Below are positions 44,366 through 52,366 of a stretch of 64,000 nucleotides of DNA, one piece after another. This stretch comes from an uncultured Monoglobus sp. Its GTDB lineage: Bacteria > Bacillota > Clostridia > Monoglobales > Monoglobaceae. How positions within the stretch are numbered: the stretch's first letter is position 1; each line of letters begins with the position of its first letter. The notes under the pieces are model-generated. The model made no database searches. It saw only the letters and a list, made by a program, of their open reading frames with translations, and was not told the DNA's origin. The stretch lies in assembly GCA_947625055.1 (NCBI GenBank), contig CANQMT010000004.1, positions 1 through 64,000 on the forward strand, written 5' to 3'. The translations under genes and the position numbers were made by a program.

Positions 44366-44976
44366 TTCGCGATCCCCAGCACCTTGTCGGTCATAAAGGT
44401 TTTTCTGTGGACCTCGCTTACGCCGAGCGCGCGTATCGCCTCGCAATGCGCCTTGGTCCCGTAGCCTTTGTGTTTTTCAAATCCGTAGCCCGGATATTTT
44501 TCCGAAAGCTCGACCATGTATCTGTCCCTTGTCACCTTGGCCAAAATCGACGCCGCGGCGATCGTCTGCGACTTCGCGTCACCTTTTACTATGTATCGGC
44601 TCTCGATGTTCTCAAACGGAATTCCGTCATTGCCGTCAACAAGCAGAATATCCGGCTTGATCTTAAGCCCGTTCACCGCGTTCTGCATGGCCTCATGCGT
44701 CGCGCGGCGGATGTTGATCTCGTCGATCACGCTCTCGGGCACAAGACTTACCGAATATGCGGCGGCCTTTTCGCAAATCACGTCAAAAAGCGCCTCGCGC
44801 TTTTTTTCGGAAAGCTTTTTCGAGTCGTTTATCCCGTCAATTATCAAGCCCTCGGGCAGGATAACGGCGGCCGCGCACACGGGCCCCGCCAAAGGGCCGC
44901 GTCCCGCCTCGTCGATCCCGCATATCAGTTTTTTTCCCGATCCGTACAATTCGGTTTCAATTTCCAGCATATTCAT
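44362..44976 (-). CDS. rnhB: Ribonuclease HII
   Basis: A 204-residue enzyme that removes ribonucleotides from DNA. ICGIDEAGRGPLAGPV carries the first catalytic Asp-Glu pair, GDAKSQTIAAASILAKVTRD and GYGTKAHCEAI the others. I start at the ATG preceded by GGGGGA; the track TTG lies before that site. It is coupled to yraN and lies 39 bases after rbgA in the rplS-lepB-rbgA-rnhB-yraN cluster. Confidence 0.95.
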   Translation of the reverse strand: MNMLEIETELYGSGKKLICGIDEAGRGPLAGPVCAAAVILPEGLIIDGINDSKKLSEKKREALFDVICEKAAAYSVSLVPESVIDEINIRRATHEAMQNAVNGLKIKPDILLVDGNDGIPFENIESRYIVKGDAKSQTIAAASILAKVTRDRYMVELSEKYPGYGFEKHKGYGTKAHCEAIRALGVSEVHRKTFMTDKVLGIAK

Positions 44977-45015
44977 AGTTTTTCCCCCGTTTTGCCTCAA
45001 AAGCGCCGACGCGCG

Positions 45016-45876
45016 TTAATTCTCCGGTATCTCAAGCGTGATGTTTCCGAGGTTCGCGGCGCGGAAATCGTTTAACACTATATTCGCGGCGCGGAACGTG
45101 TCGATCTCGCCGCCGGACACTACGCAGCCGCGTTTTCTTCCGATCAGCTCGAGAAGCTCGTATTTATCCGCATTTCCGTCCAGCTTATACACCGTCTTGA
45201 GGCTCTCAAAATAATTTTCTTTAAGGTAGCCCAAAAGCTCGTACGCCAGATCCTCAACGTCGAGTATCTCGTCTTTTATGCCGCCCGTGAACGCGATTTT
45301 TCTCGCGACGTCCTCGCTCTCAAACTTGGGCCATAAGATGCCGGGCGTGTCAAGAAGCTCGTATTTGCCCGCGATCTTTATCCACTGCTTGGTCTGGGTT
45401 ATGCCCGGGCGGTCGCCGGTTTTCGCGGCGGCTCTGCCCGACAGACGGTTTATGAAAGACGATTTGCCCACGTTGGGTATGCCTATCACCATCATTTTTA
45501 CCGCGTGGCGCTGTATGCCGCGCTTCTCGTCGCGAAGGAACTTGTCGCGCAGCACGGTTTCGATCGCGCCGTCAAGACTTTTCCTGAGTCCTTTGCCCGA
45601 GCGGCTGTCGGCCGCGACAGCGGTCAGCCCCAGACCACCGAAATATTTGAGCCACTTGTCGGTGGCTGCCCTGTCGGCGATATCCGCCTTGTTAAGCACG
45701 AGGATCCTCGGTTTTGAAGCGGTTATCCTGTCGGTCTCGGGGTTGCGCGATGACAGAGGTATGCGCGCGTCAACAAGTTCGATAACAACGTCCACAAGCT
45801 TCAGATTATCCTTTATCATGCGGCGCGTCTTTGACATATGGCCGGGGAACCACTGAAGCTGATATTGATTTTCCAT
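45016..45876 (-). CDS. rbgA: Ribosome biogenesis GTPase RbgA (YlqF)
   Basis: A 286-residue circularly permuted GTPase for late assembly of the 50S subunit. Motif order is G4 (VLNKADIAD, about residue 58), G5, G1 (GIPNVGKSSFINRL, about 132) and G3 (DTPGILWPK). The start WFPGHMSKTRRMIKDNLKLVDVV is diagnostic. The C-terminal helical domain (about 180-280) binds rRNA. AAGGAG precedes the ATG. It follows lepB after a strong terminator, so it may have its own promoter or rely on readthrough. Confidence 0.95.
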   Translation of the reverse strand: MENQYQLQWFPGHMSKTRRMIKDNLKLVDVVIELVDARIPLSSRNPETDRITASKPRILVLNKADIADRAATDKWLKYFGGLGLTAVAADSRSGKGLRKSLDGAIETVLRDKFLRDEKRGIQRHAVKMMVIGIPNVGKSSFINRLSGRAAAKTGDRPGITQTKQWIKIAGKYELLDTPGILWPKFESEDVARKIAFTGGIKDEILDVEDLAYELLGYLKENYFESLKTVYKLDGNADKYELLELIGRKRGCVVSGGEIDTFRAANIVLNDFRAANLGNITLEIPEN

Positions 45877-45913
45877 ACACTTTCTCCTTGTTTTAGTTCA
45901 ATTTTACAAAAAT

Positions 45914-45948
45914 GGACTGTATCACACTGTTCGCCGGTGATACAGTCC
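45914..45948 (-). terminator. Intrinsic terminator after lepB
   Basis: GGACTGTATCAC and GTGATACAGTCC form a 12-pair perfect stem with an 11-base loop, followed on the minus strand by ATTTTTG. Confidence 0.92.
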
Positions 45949-45954
45949 TTGTTT

Positions 45955-47235
45955 TTAAGAAATAAATGTAAAATTATGATCCTTATCCTCAACGAGGTAT
46001 GAAGTCTCGATCGGATAAGCTACCGAACCGAAATCGCTTATCGGCCAGAACCTGAACACCGCGCCTCCGATAATTTCGTCTTCTGGGATCTGTCCGAGTT
46101 CGCGGCTGTCCTTGCTGTTGTTCCTGTTGTCTCCCATTACAAAGATCTTATCCTTCTCAACAACGATCGGATTGTCCTTGCTGTACCGACCGTCCGCGAT
46201 AAGCTCCATTATATACGAGCCCGTGTGGGTCGTTCTTTCTTTGATATACGGCTCATCGAGAAGCTGATCGTTCACGTAAACGTCGCCCGTTTCAAAATCG
46301 ATATAGACCGTGTCACCTTCGGTTGCGATAACCCTCTTGACATAAGGCCTGTCAGGATCGCTTTCCGGTCGGAATATGACCACGTCTCCCTTTTCGGGCT
46401 TGTAGAAAAAACGGTTTACATAAAGTCTGTCATTTTCGTGAAGAGTGGGCTGCATCGACGCGCCCTGAACCTTTACCAACGTAAATACGAAATTCCTGAT
46501 AAGCAAAGCCAGGACAACCGCTATGGCGATCGCCACAACCCAGTCTCTTATTTCTTTAAGCATATTCACTTCTCCATTCTTTTTGGCTTTTGCCTTTTTC
46601 TTGGGTGCGCCCGCCGCGCCATCAGGCGCGCCGACGGCCCTTTGCGGATCGCCGCTTTTGCGCTTAGGCTGCTCCTTATCGCCGTCAAACGGTCTCTGAG
46701 GCACAGCCTCGGTGATTTTCGGCATCACCTGGGTCTGTCCGGGTTTTATCGTCTGCCGCCTTGAAGGCTTGTCCGCGCTGCGCGCCGGAGCTTCGGCGAA
46801 TCTGCGCCGAATAGGTCTGTCCTCCGCAGGACGGGCCGCTCGCGGCGTCTGCGCCGACGGCCTTTGCTGGTTGCTGAAAACGCTGTCGCTTGAGGAAACA
46901 GTCGGCACAGGCTTTTGCGCGCGCGGCTTTGCCGACGGGCGGACAACCTGATCTGACGTCTCGCCGGCTTTCGCCCGCGCCATTCGTCTGGCCTTGGCTT
47001 CTTCCTCCGCAGCAAGCTGCTGCTGTATCTCAAGCTGGCGCGCCTGACGCCGCGCCCGGCGTTCTTCGATCTCCTTCAGCATTGAGTCGGCCTGAGCGTT
47101 TATTTCCGACCGCGCCTTTTCAATTGCGGGATCAACCGGGGAGGATGAGCGCGAAGCTTTGCTCGCCGCCTCGTCTAAAATTCTGTCCAGATCATTGTCT
47201 TTTCCTCCGGCGGAATTTCTGTTGTTATTATCCAT
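45955..47235 (-). CDS. lepB: Signal peptidase I with a long disordered N-terminal extension
   Basis: The C-terminal 202 residues are a normal Gram-positive type I signal peptidase: a membrane helix (about 233-252), the catalytic Ser260 in QGASMQPTL, Lys300 in YVKRVIATEGD, and VMGDNRNNSKDSRELG. Ahead of it are 224 residues rich in Arg, Gln, Pro, Ala and Glu with a short helical stretch (about 55-90) and no membrane segment, so this extension would be cytoplasmic. An internal ATG at 46563, two bases after GGAGAAGTGA, could produce the short conventional form. The full ORF has its own ATG with AGGGGTAAT upstream. Both forms may exist. It processes exported preproteins. Confidence 0.9.
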   Translation of the reverse strand: MDNNNRNSAGGKDNDLDRILDEAASKASRSSSPVDPAIEKARSEINAQADSMLKEIEERRARRQARQLEIQQQLAAEEEAKARRMARAKAGETSDQVVRPSAKPRAQKPVPTVSSSDSVFSNQQRPSAQTPRAARPAEDRPIRRRFAEAPARSADKPSRRQTIKPGQTQVMPKITEAVPQRPFDGDKEQPKRKSGDPQRAVGAPDGAAGAPKKKAKAKKNGEVNMLKEIRDWVVAIAIAVVLALLIRNFVFTLVKVQGASMQPTLHENDRLYVNRFFYKPEKGDVVIFRPESDPDRPYVKRVIATEGDTVYIDFETGDVYVNDQLLDEPYIKERTTHTGSYIMELIADGRYSKDNPIVVEKDKIFVMGDNRNNSKDSRELGQIPEDEIIGGAVFRFWPISDFGSVAYPIETSYLVEDKDHNFTFIS

Positions 47236-47312
47236 AATAATTACCCCTGTTTTTCACTTGTTAAAATGGCAAAGAGTGGTGATTAAAAATAACCACCACC
47301 GCGTTTTGACTA

Positions 47313-47654
47313 TTAAAGCTTTTCTTTGATCTTAGCCGCTTTGCCGGCTCTGTCGCGCAGATAATAAAGCTTGGCGCGTCTTACTCTACCGTGTCTTACG
47401 ACCTCGATACGGTCGATCTTGGGCGAGTTATACGGGAAAGTTCTCTCAACGCCGACGCCGTATGAAATACGTCTTACGGTAAATGTTTCCTGAATACCGC
47501 CGTGATTTTTCTTGATAACGGCGCCCTCAAACATCTGAACTCTTTCTCTGTTGCCCTCTTTTACCTTAACGTAAACGCGGACTGTGTCACCGATCGCAAG
47601 CTTGGGCAGATCGGTCCTGATCTGTTCCTGTGTGATTTGCTGTAAAATGTCCAT
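47313..47654 (-). CDS. rplS: 50S ribosomal protein L19
   Basis: A 113-residue ribosomal protein. [33 protein letters not shown] and the C-terminal [23 protein letters not shown] are the L19 pattern. The start [13 protein letters not shown] at 47654, with AAAGGAT upstream, is preferred to the 12-codon longer track ORF. It is the first gene of the rplS-lepB-rbgA-rnhB-yraN cluster; trmD and rimM, its usual upstream neighbours, are absent here. Confidence 0.96.
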   Translation of the reverse strand: MDILQQITQEQIRTDLPKLAIGDTVRVYVKVKEGNRERVQMFEGAVIKKNHGGIQETFTVRRISYGVGVERTFPYNSPKIDRIEVVRHGRVRRAKLYYLRDRAGKAAKIKEKL

Positions 47655-47668
47655 TAAAATAATCCTTT

Positions 47669-47716
47669 CTATTATACCATTCTTAGACATTCATGTCCGA
47701 AAGGACAGCGGACTGT
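47669..47716 (-). promoter_or_regulatory. Possible L19 leader hairpin
   Basis: On the minus strand AGACA ... TGTCC-TTTC-GGACA ... TGTCT gives a small two-helix structure just upstream of rplS. Its position and size resemble the L19 leader of Firmicutes, but I cannot test the match. Confidence 0.3.
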
Positions 47717-47843
47717 CTGATATTAACTACATTATAGTAACATATATTCGGCCAAAGTGCAAGTTTTTTTGCAAAAAATATAAATTTCGATTAAATTAAC
47801 CAAAATTGTCCGAGACGGATTTGCGTCAATTGTGAAAAATAAA

Positions 47844-48767
47844 CTATTCTTCCTCCTCGGGCGATATTATCGCGTTCACGAACTCCTGAGGGTCAAAAGG
47901 CTCAATATCTTCGATCTTCTCGCCCACGCCGATAAACTTCACCGGAATGTTATAGTCGTTCTTTATAGCCAACACGATCCCGCCCTTGGCAGTGCCGTCA
48001 AGCTTTGTGAGGATAATGCCGGTGATGTCGGCGGCTTCCTTGAACTGCTCGGCCTGCTGGACCGCGTTCTGTCCTGTCGTTGCGTCAAGCACCAGCAATA
48101 CCTCTTTGCTTGACTCCGGAAGCTCGCGGTCAAGTATGCGGTATATCTTTTTAAGCTCGGCCATGAGGTTCTTTTTGTTGTGGAGCCGTCCGGCGGTGTC
48201 GCACAGCAGCACGTCTATCCCTCTCGCCTTTGCGGCGTTTACCGCGTCAAATATGACCGCTGCGGGATCCGAGCCCTCCTGCTGTTTTATAATGCCGACG
48301 CCGGCTCTGTCGGCCCATACCTCAAGCTGCTCGATCGCCGCGGCGCGGAAGGTATCCGCCGCCGCTATAAGCACCGACTTGCCTTGATTTTTATACATGT
48401 TCGCCAGCTTGCCGATCGACGTGGTCTTGCCAACTCCGTTAACGCCGATAACCATAATGACCGCGGGTGTGCCGCAGAGCTCGACCGAATTGTCGCCCTC
48501 GGTCAATATCTCGGACATTATCCTGTTCAGCTCTCCTCGGAGCTCGATGCTGTCGCGAAGCGTCTTCTCCTCTGCCGCCTCGCGCAGCTTTTCGATTATA
48601 TCCATTGAGGTATTGACGCCCAGATCCGCTGTTATCAGCGCTTCTTCAAGCTCGTCAAACAGATCGTCGTCTATCTTTCTGAACGATTTTATGACCGTGT
48701 TGAACTTATCGTTAATAGATTCTCTTGTTTTGCTTAAACTGTTTTTTAATTTGTTGAATAATCCCAT
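47844..48767 (-). CDS. ftsY: Signal recognition particle receptor FtsY
   Basis: A 307-residue SRP GTPase receptor that docks SRP-ribosome complexes at the membrane. The N domain is about residues 1-95 and the G domain follows: GVNGVGKTTSIGKLANMYKNQGKSV (G1), DTFRAAAIEQLEVWADR, CDTAGRLHNKKNLM (G3) and TKLDGTAKGGI (G4). There is no acidic A-domain, as usual for short Gram-positive FtsY. Its ATG overlaps the smc stop (TAATG), so it is coupled to smc. Confidence 0.96.
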   Translation of the reverse strand: MGLFNKLKNSLSKTRESINDKFNTVIKSFRKIDDDLFDELEEALITADLGVNTSMDIIEKLREAAEEKTLRDSIELRGELNRIMSEILTEGDNSVELCGTPAVIMVIGVNGVGKTTSIGKLANMYKNQGKSVLIAAADTFRAAAIEQLEVWADRAGVGIIKQQEGSDPAAVIFDAVNAAKARGIDVLLCDTAGRLHNKKNLMAELKKIYRILDRELPESSKEVLLVLDATTGQNAVQQAEQFKEAADITGIILTKLDGTAKGGIVLAIKNDYNIPVKFIGVGEKIEDIEPFDPQEFVNAIISPEEEE

Positions 48768-51700
48768 TACTCGCTCACCTCGTCAATATTTAATGATAAC
48801 AATTTAGACACGCCTTTCTCCTGCATGGTTACGCCGTACAGCATATTCGCCGCCTCCATTGTGCCGCGCTTGTGAGTAACGACGATAAACTGCGTATTTT
48901 CGCTGTAACGCTTGAGGTACGCCGCGAACCGATAAACGTTAACGTCGTCAAGAGCCGCCTCTACCTCGTCGAGTATACAGAACGGCGTGGGGCGCACGTT
49001 TAAGATCGCGAACAGCAGCGCGATCGCCGACAGCGCCTTCTCTCCGCCCGAAAGCAGCGTCAGACTCTGGAGCTTCTTGCCCGGCGGCTGCGCCTCGATC
49101 TCGATCCCGCTCTCAAGCACATTATCCGGATCGGTCAGCGTGAGTTTCGCGCGTCCGCCGCCGAACAGACTGGCGAACACCTTATTGAAACTCTCATTGA
49201 TCTTAACGAACTGCTCCGCAAACTGAGTTTTCATTATGCTCATCATCTCAACGATGATCTTCTTCAGTTCCTTTTTGGATTTGTTGAGATCATCAACCTG
49301 CGCGGTCAGGAAATCCGCGCGCTCCTTGACGCTCTTATATTCCTCAATAGCGTCAACGTTTATGCTGCCAAGGTTCCTGATCTGCCTTCTCAAAGTGTTG
49401 ACGCGCTTGGTCGCCGCCTCAAAATCAAAGTTTTCAAGATCTCTGCCTTGGCGCGCGTCGCTGTATGTCAGCTCGTATTCCTCCCAAAGGCGGTTGATCA
49501 CGCTTTCAAGCTCGGCGTCCAGGTTCTCATAGCCGGAACGCGCCTTGGCGTGAACATTGGAAAGCTCTATCAGTCTGTCGCGCACATCGTTGACCGCCTC
49601 TTGCTGTTTTTTAACGCGGTTTTCCGCCTCTCGGCGTTTTTCCGTCATGCCGCTCAAAGACACGCTCAGTTCTTCAAGGGTCTCGCGATTGGTCTCGGCG
49701 CTTTTTTCGAGGCGCTTGATCTCCGCCTCGGTTTCTGCGATATGCTTTTCAAGGCTCCGGATCTCGTCAAGCCGTGCCGCGGTAGAAGAAATGATCTGCG
49801 CTTTTTCGTTGTTCACGCTTCTGATCAACTCGTTTGTCTGCTCGATATCCTTTATGACCGAGCTGCGCCTGATCGTCAGATCCAGAAGCGCGCGGCTGAG
49901 TTTTTCGTTTTCTCCGCTCAGCTCGGCGTATGACTTTTCACGCTTATCCGCCGCCCTGCTGAGTTCCTCCGTCTCCGCTTCAAGCTTTTCGGCGCTCAGG
50001 ACGGCCTCGTCGATCTCGCCTTTTACCGACTCAATATTTTTGTTCAGCTCCTCAAGCTCGGCTGCCATTTTTTCACGGTCGTCGCCGCTCGTCTTGATAA
50101 CGCTGCTCAGATGCAGCCGTTCCGAGCTGAGGCGCGCCAGCTCCTCGCCGCATTCCGAGAGGCGCTGGTTGTTTTTCTTTATATCCTCAAGCAGATCAGC
50201 AGTCTCGATCGACAGTGTGTTTATACTCTTGGTCTGTCCTACAATATCCTTCTCGGCTTTCTTGATCTTTCCGTCAAGTTCGGCTATCTCGCTGACTCTC
50301 GACAGCGAGCCGATGGTTTTCAGCGCGCTGCCGCCGGTCATTGCTCCGCCGGGCTGGACAACGTCTCCGCCCAGCGTGACGATCCTGAACTTATAGCCGC
50401 ATTTTTTGCCCATTGCGGCGGCGTTGTCGATATTGTCAACTATCACAACCGGCCCGAGAATATTGCTTACGATCTCGGTATATTTCTCGTCATACTCCAC
50501 CAATGAATCAGCCGTGCCGATAAAACCGGGCAGTTTTTCCGCCTTTTTATCATCAAGTCCGCGGGCGCGTATATTGGATATAGGCAGGAACGTCGCTCGT
50601 CCAAGCCGTCTGTCCTTCAAATATTTTATCGCGCGCTTCGCGTCGTCCGCGTCGTCGGTGACTATGTTCTGGGCCGCGCTTCCAAGCGCGGTTTCGATCG
50701 CCGTTATGTATTTCTTGTCGGTCTTGATGAGCCGGGACAGCGGGCCGTGGATACCTGCGCTGAGCCTGCCGCTTTTAAAGGCGGTCATTACCCCTTTTAC
50801 GCCGCGGCTGTAGCCCTCAAGGTCGCGCTCCATATCCTCCAGCATTTTCTTTCTGGAATTCAGCTCTCCGAGTTTTATGGTGCTCCGGTTTTTGTCGTTG
50901 ATCATTTTCTGCATCTCGGCGTTTTTCAGCCCGTAGAGCTCGTCCGATTTGTTTGTCTCTTTTTTAAGGCTCTCGCTGTACGCCTCGGATTTCTCGATCT
51001 CACCGTCAAGCTCGACGAGCCGTTCTTTCATCTCTTTTAAGCTCAGGCTCTTGTTTTCGAGCTCGTTTTTTATAACTTCGGCGCGGGACACAAAGCTGTC
51101 CAGAAGGATCTGCCTGCTCGACACTTCGCTCCGTTTGCTGCCCGCCGCCGCAGTCTTTTCGATTATTTCGGCCCTGAGCTCCTCTATCACGCGGCTCTCC
51201 TCGCTGACGTCAACGCCCGATTTGCGCGATTTTTCCGTGAACTCTTCAACGCTTTTCTCCAGCGCGCCGCTCTGCGAATTCAACGTATCGAGGCTCGATC
51301 TGAGCTCCTCGATCCGTTTGTCCAGCTCCATCGCCCGTTTGTCGCCTTCGCCGATCTCGTTTCTTAAACGGTCGATCGTGCCCTCCGAATGGCTTATCTC
51401 ATTTTCGGCCAGACTTATTTTCCCGCGTATCTCGTGCCCCTCGGCGGTAAGAGCCTTTTCGCTCTCGCGTCCCTTTTCGGCGTCCGCGTCGATCTTTTCC
51501 ATCGCGGCGTAGAGCGCCTCGACCTTTTTGTCGTTATCGGCGATCTCTCCGCGCATTTTTTCCATCTGGCCCTCATAGATCTCAATATCGGCTCCGAGTT
51601 TTTTCATGGCCTCGCGCTTTTTATCAATACTGATGACCGAGGCGTTGATCTCAAGGTCCTTCATCTCATCGCGCAGGATCAGATATTTTTTCGCCTTCTC

Positions 51701-52327
51701 CGACTGCCGTCTGAGGGGCTCGAGCCGCTCCTCAAGCTCGCCGAGGATATCCTCTACTCTCGTTATGTTGTCGGCGGTGCGCTCAAGTTTGCGCTCCGCT
51801 TCTATCTTTCTGTATTTATATTTTGAAATTCCCGACGCTTCCTCAAAGATATGGCGGCGGTCCTCCGACTTGGTGCTCAGAATATTGTCGATCTGGCCCT
51901 GACCGATAATCGAGTATCCGTCGCGTCCGAGACCCGTGTCCATAAACAGCTCGTGCACGTCCTTTAAGCGGCACAACGTCTTGTTTATGTAATACTCGCT
52001 CTCGCCGCTGCGGTAAAGGCGGCGCGAAACGCGTATCTCAGGAAAGTCGATATTGAATATTCCGCTCTCGTTGTCAAGGTTCAGGACGACCTCGGCAAAG
52101 CCCAAAGCCTTGCGGCTTTCGGTTCCCGCGAATATTACGTCCTCCATGCGGCTGCCGCGAAGGGACTTTATGCTCTGCTCTCCCATTACCCATCGGATCG
52201 CGTCCGAAATATTGCTCTTTCCCGAGCCGTTCGGGCCAACTATCGCTGTGATCCCCGAGTTGAAATCCAGATAAATCTTGTCGGCAAAGGACTTAAAGCC
52301 CTGCATCTCAATGCTTTTTAATATCAT
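48767..52327 (-). CDS. smc: Chromosome partition protein SMC
   Basis: An 1186-residue condensin-like ATPase that compacts and segregates chromosomes. Walker A GPNGSGKSNISDAIRWVMGEQS is at about 32-50. Long coiled coils (about 170-500 and 680-1010) flank the hinge domain near 515-640 (HGPLSRLIKTDKKYITAIE, GGDVVQPGGAMTGGS). The C-terminal head has the signature LLSGGEKALSAIALLFA and Walker B PFCILDEVEAALDDVNV. Length and order match bacterial SMC. It is placed between the clpE-like gene and ftsY, on one strand with 39 bases and one base spacing. Confidence 0.96.
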   Translation of the reverse strand: MILKSIEMQGFKSFADKIYLDFNSGITAIVGPNGSGKSNISDAIRWVMGEQSIKSLRGSRMEDVIFAGTESRKALGFAEVVLNLDNESGIFNIDFPEIRVSRRLYRSGESEYYINKTLCRLKDVHELFMDTGLGRDGYSIIGQGQIDNILSTKSEDRRHIFEEASGISKYKYRKIEAERKLERTADNITRVEDILGELEERLEPLRRQSEKAKKYLILRDEMKDLEINASVISIDKKREAMKKLGADIEIYEGQMEKMRGEIADNDKKVEALYAAMEKIDADAEKGRESEKALTAEGHEIRGKISLAENEISHSEGTIDRLRNEIGEGDKRAMELDKRIEELRSSLDTLNSQSGALEKSVEEFTEKSRKSGVDVSEESRVIEELRAEIIEKTAAAGSKRSEVSSRQILLDSFVSRAEVIKNELENKSLSLKEMKERLVELDGEIEKSEAYSESLKKETNKSDELYGLKNAEMQKMINDKNRSTIKLGELNSRKKMLEDMERDLEGYSRGVKGVMTAFKSGRLSAGIHGPLSRLIKTDKKYITAIETALGSAAQNIVTDDADDAKRAIKYLKDRRLGRATFLPISNIRARGLDDKKAEKLPGFIGTADSLVEYDEKYTEIVSNILGPVVIVDNIDNAAAMGKKCGYKFRIVTLGGDVVQPGGAMTGGSALKTIGSLSRVSEIAELDGKIKKAEKDIVGQTKSINTLSIETADLLEDIKKNNQRLSECGEELARLSSERLHLSSVIKTSGDDREKMAAELEELNKNIESVKGEIDEAVLSAEKLEAETEELSRAADKREKSYAELSGENEKLSRALLDLTIRRSSVIKDIEQTNELIRSVNNEKAQIISSTAARLDEIRSLEKHIAETEAEIKRLEKSAETNRETLEELSVSLSGMTEKRREAENRVKKQQEAVNDVRDRLIELSNVHAKARSGYENLDAELESVINRLWEEYELTYSDARQGRDLENFDFEAATKRVNTLRRQIRNLGSINVDAIEEYKSVKERADFLTAQVDDLNKSKKELKKIIVEMMSIMKTQFAEQFVKINESFNKVFASLFGGGRAKLTLTDPDNVLESGIEIEAQPPGKKLQSLTLLSGGEKALSAIALLFAILNVRPTPFCILDEVEAALDDVNVYRFAAYLKRYSENTQFIVVTHKRGTMEAANMLYGVTMQEKGVSKLLSLNIDEVSE

Positions 52328-52366
52328 GTTTTATTCTCCGAATAAGTATTTTGCCGGAATTGCGCG

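Noticed and set aside
46225-46764. Plus-strand ORF opposite lepB
   Set aside because: No ribosome site or recognisable domain; it is the reverse of the conserved signal peptidase domain.
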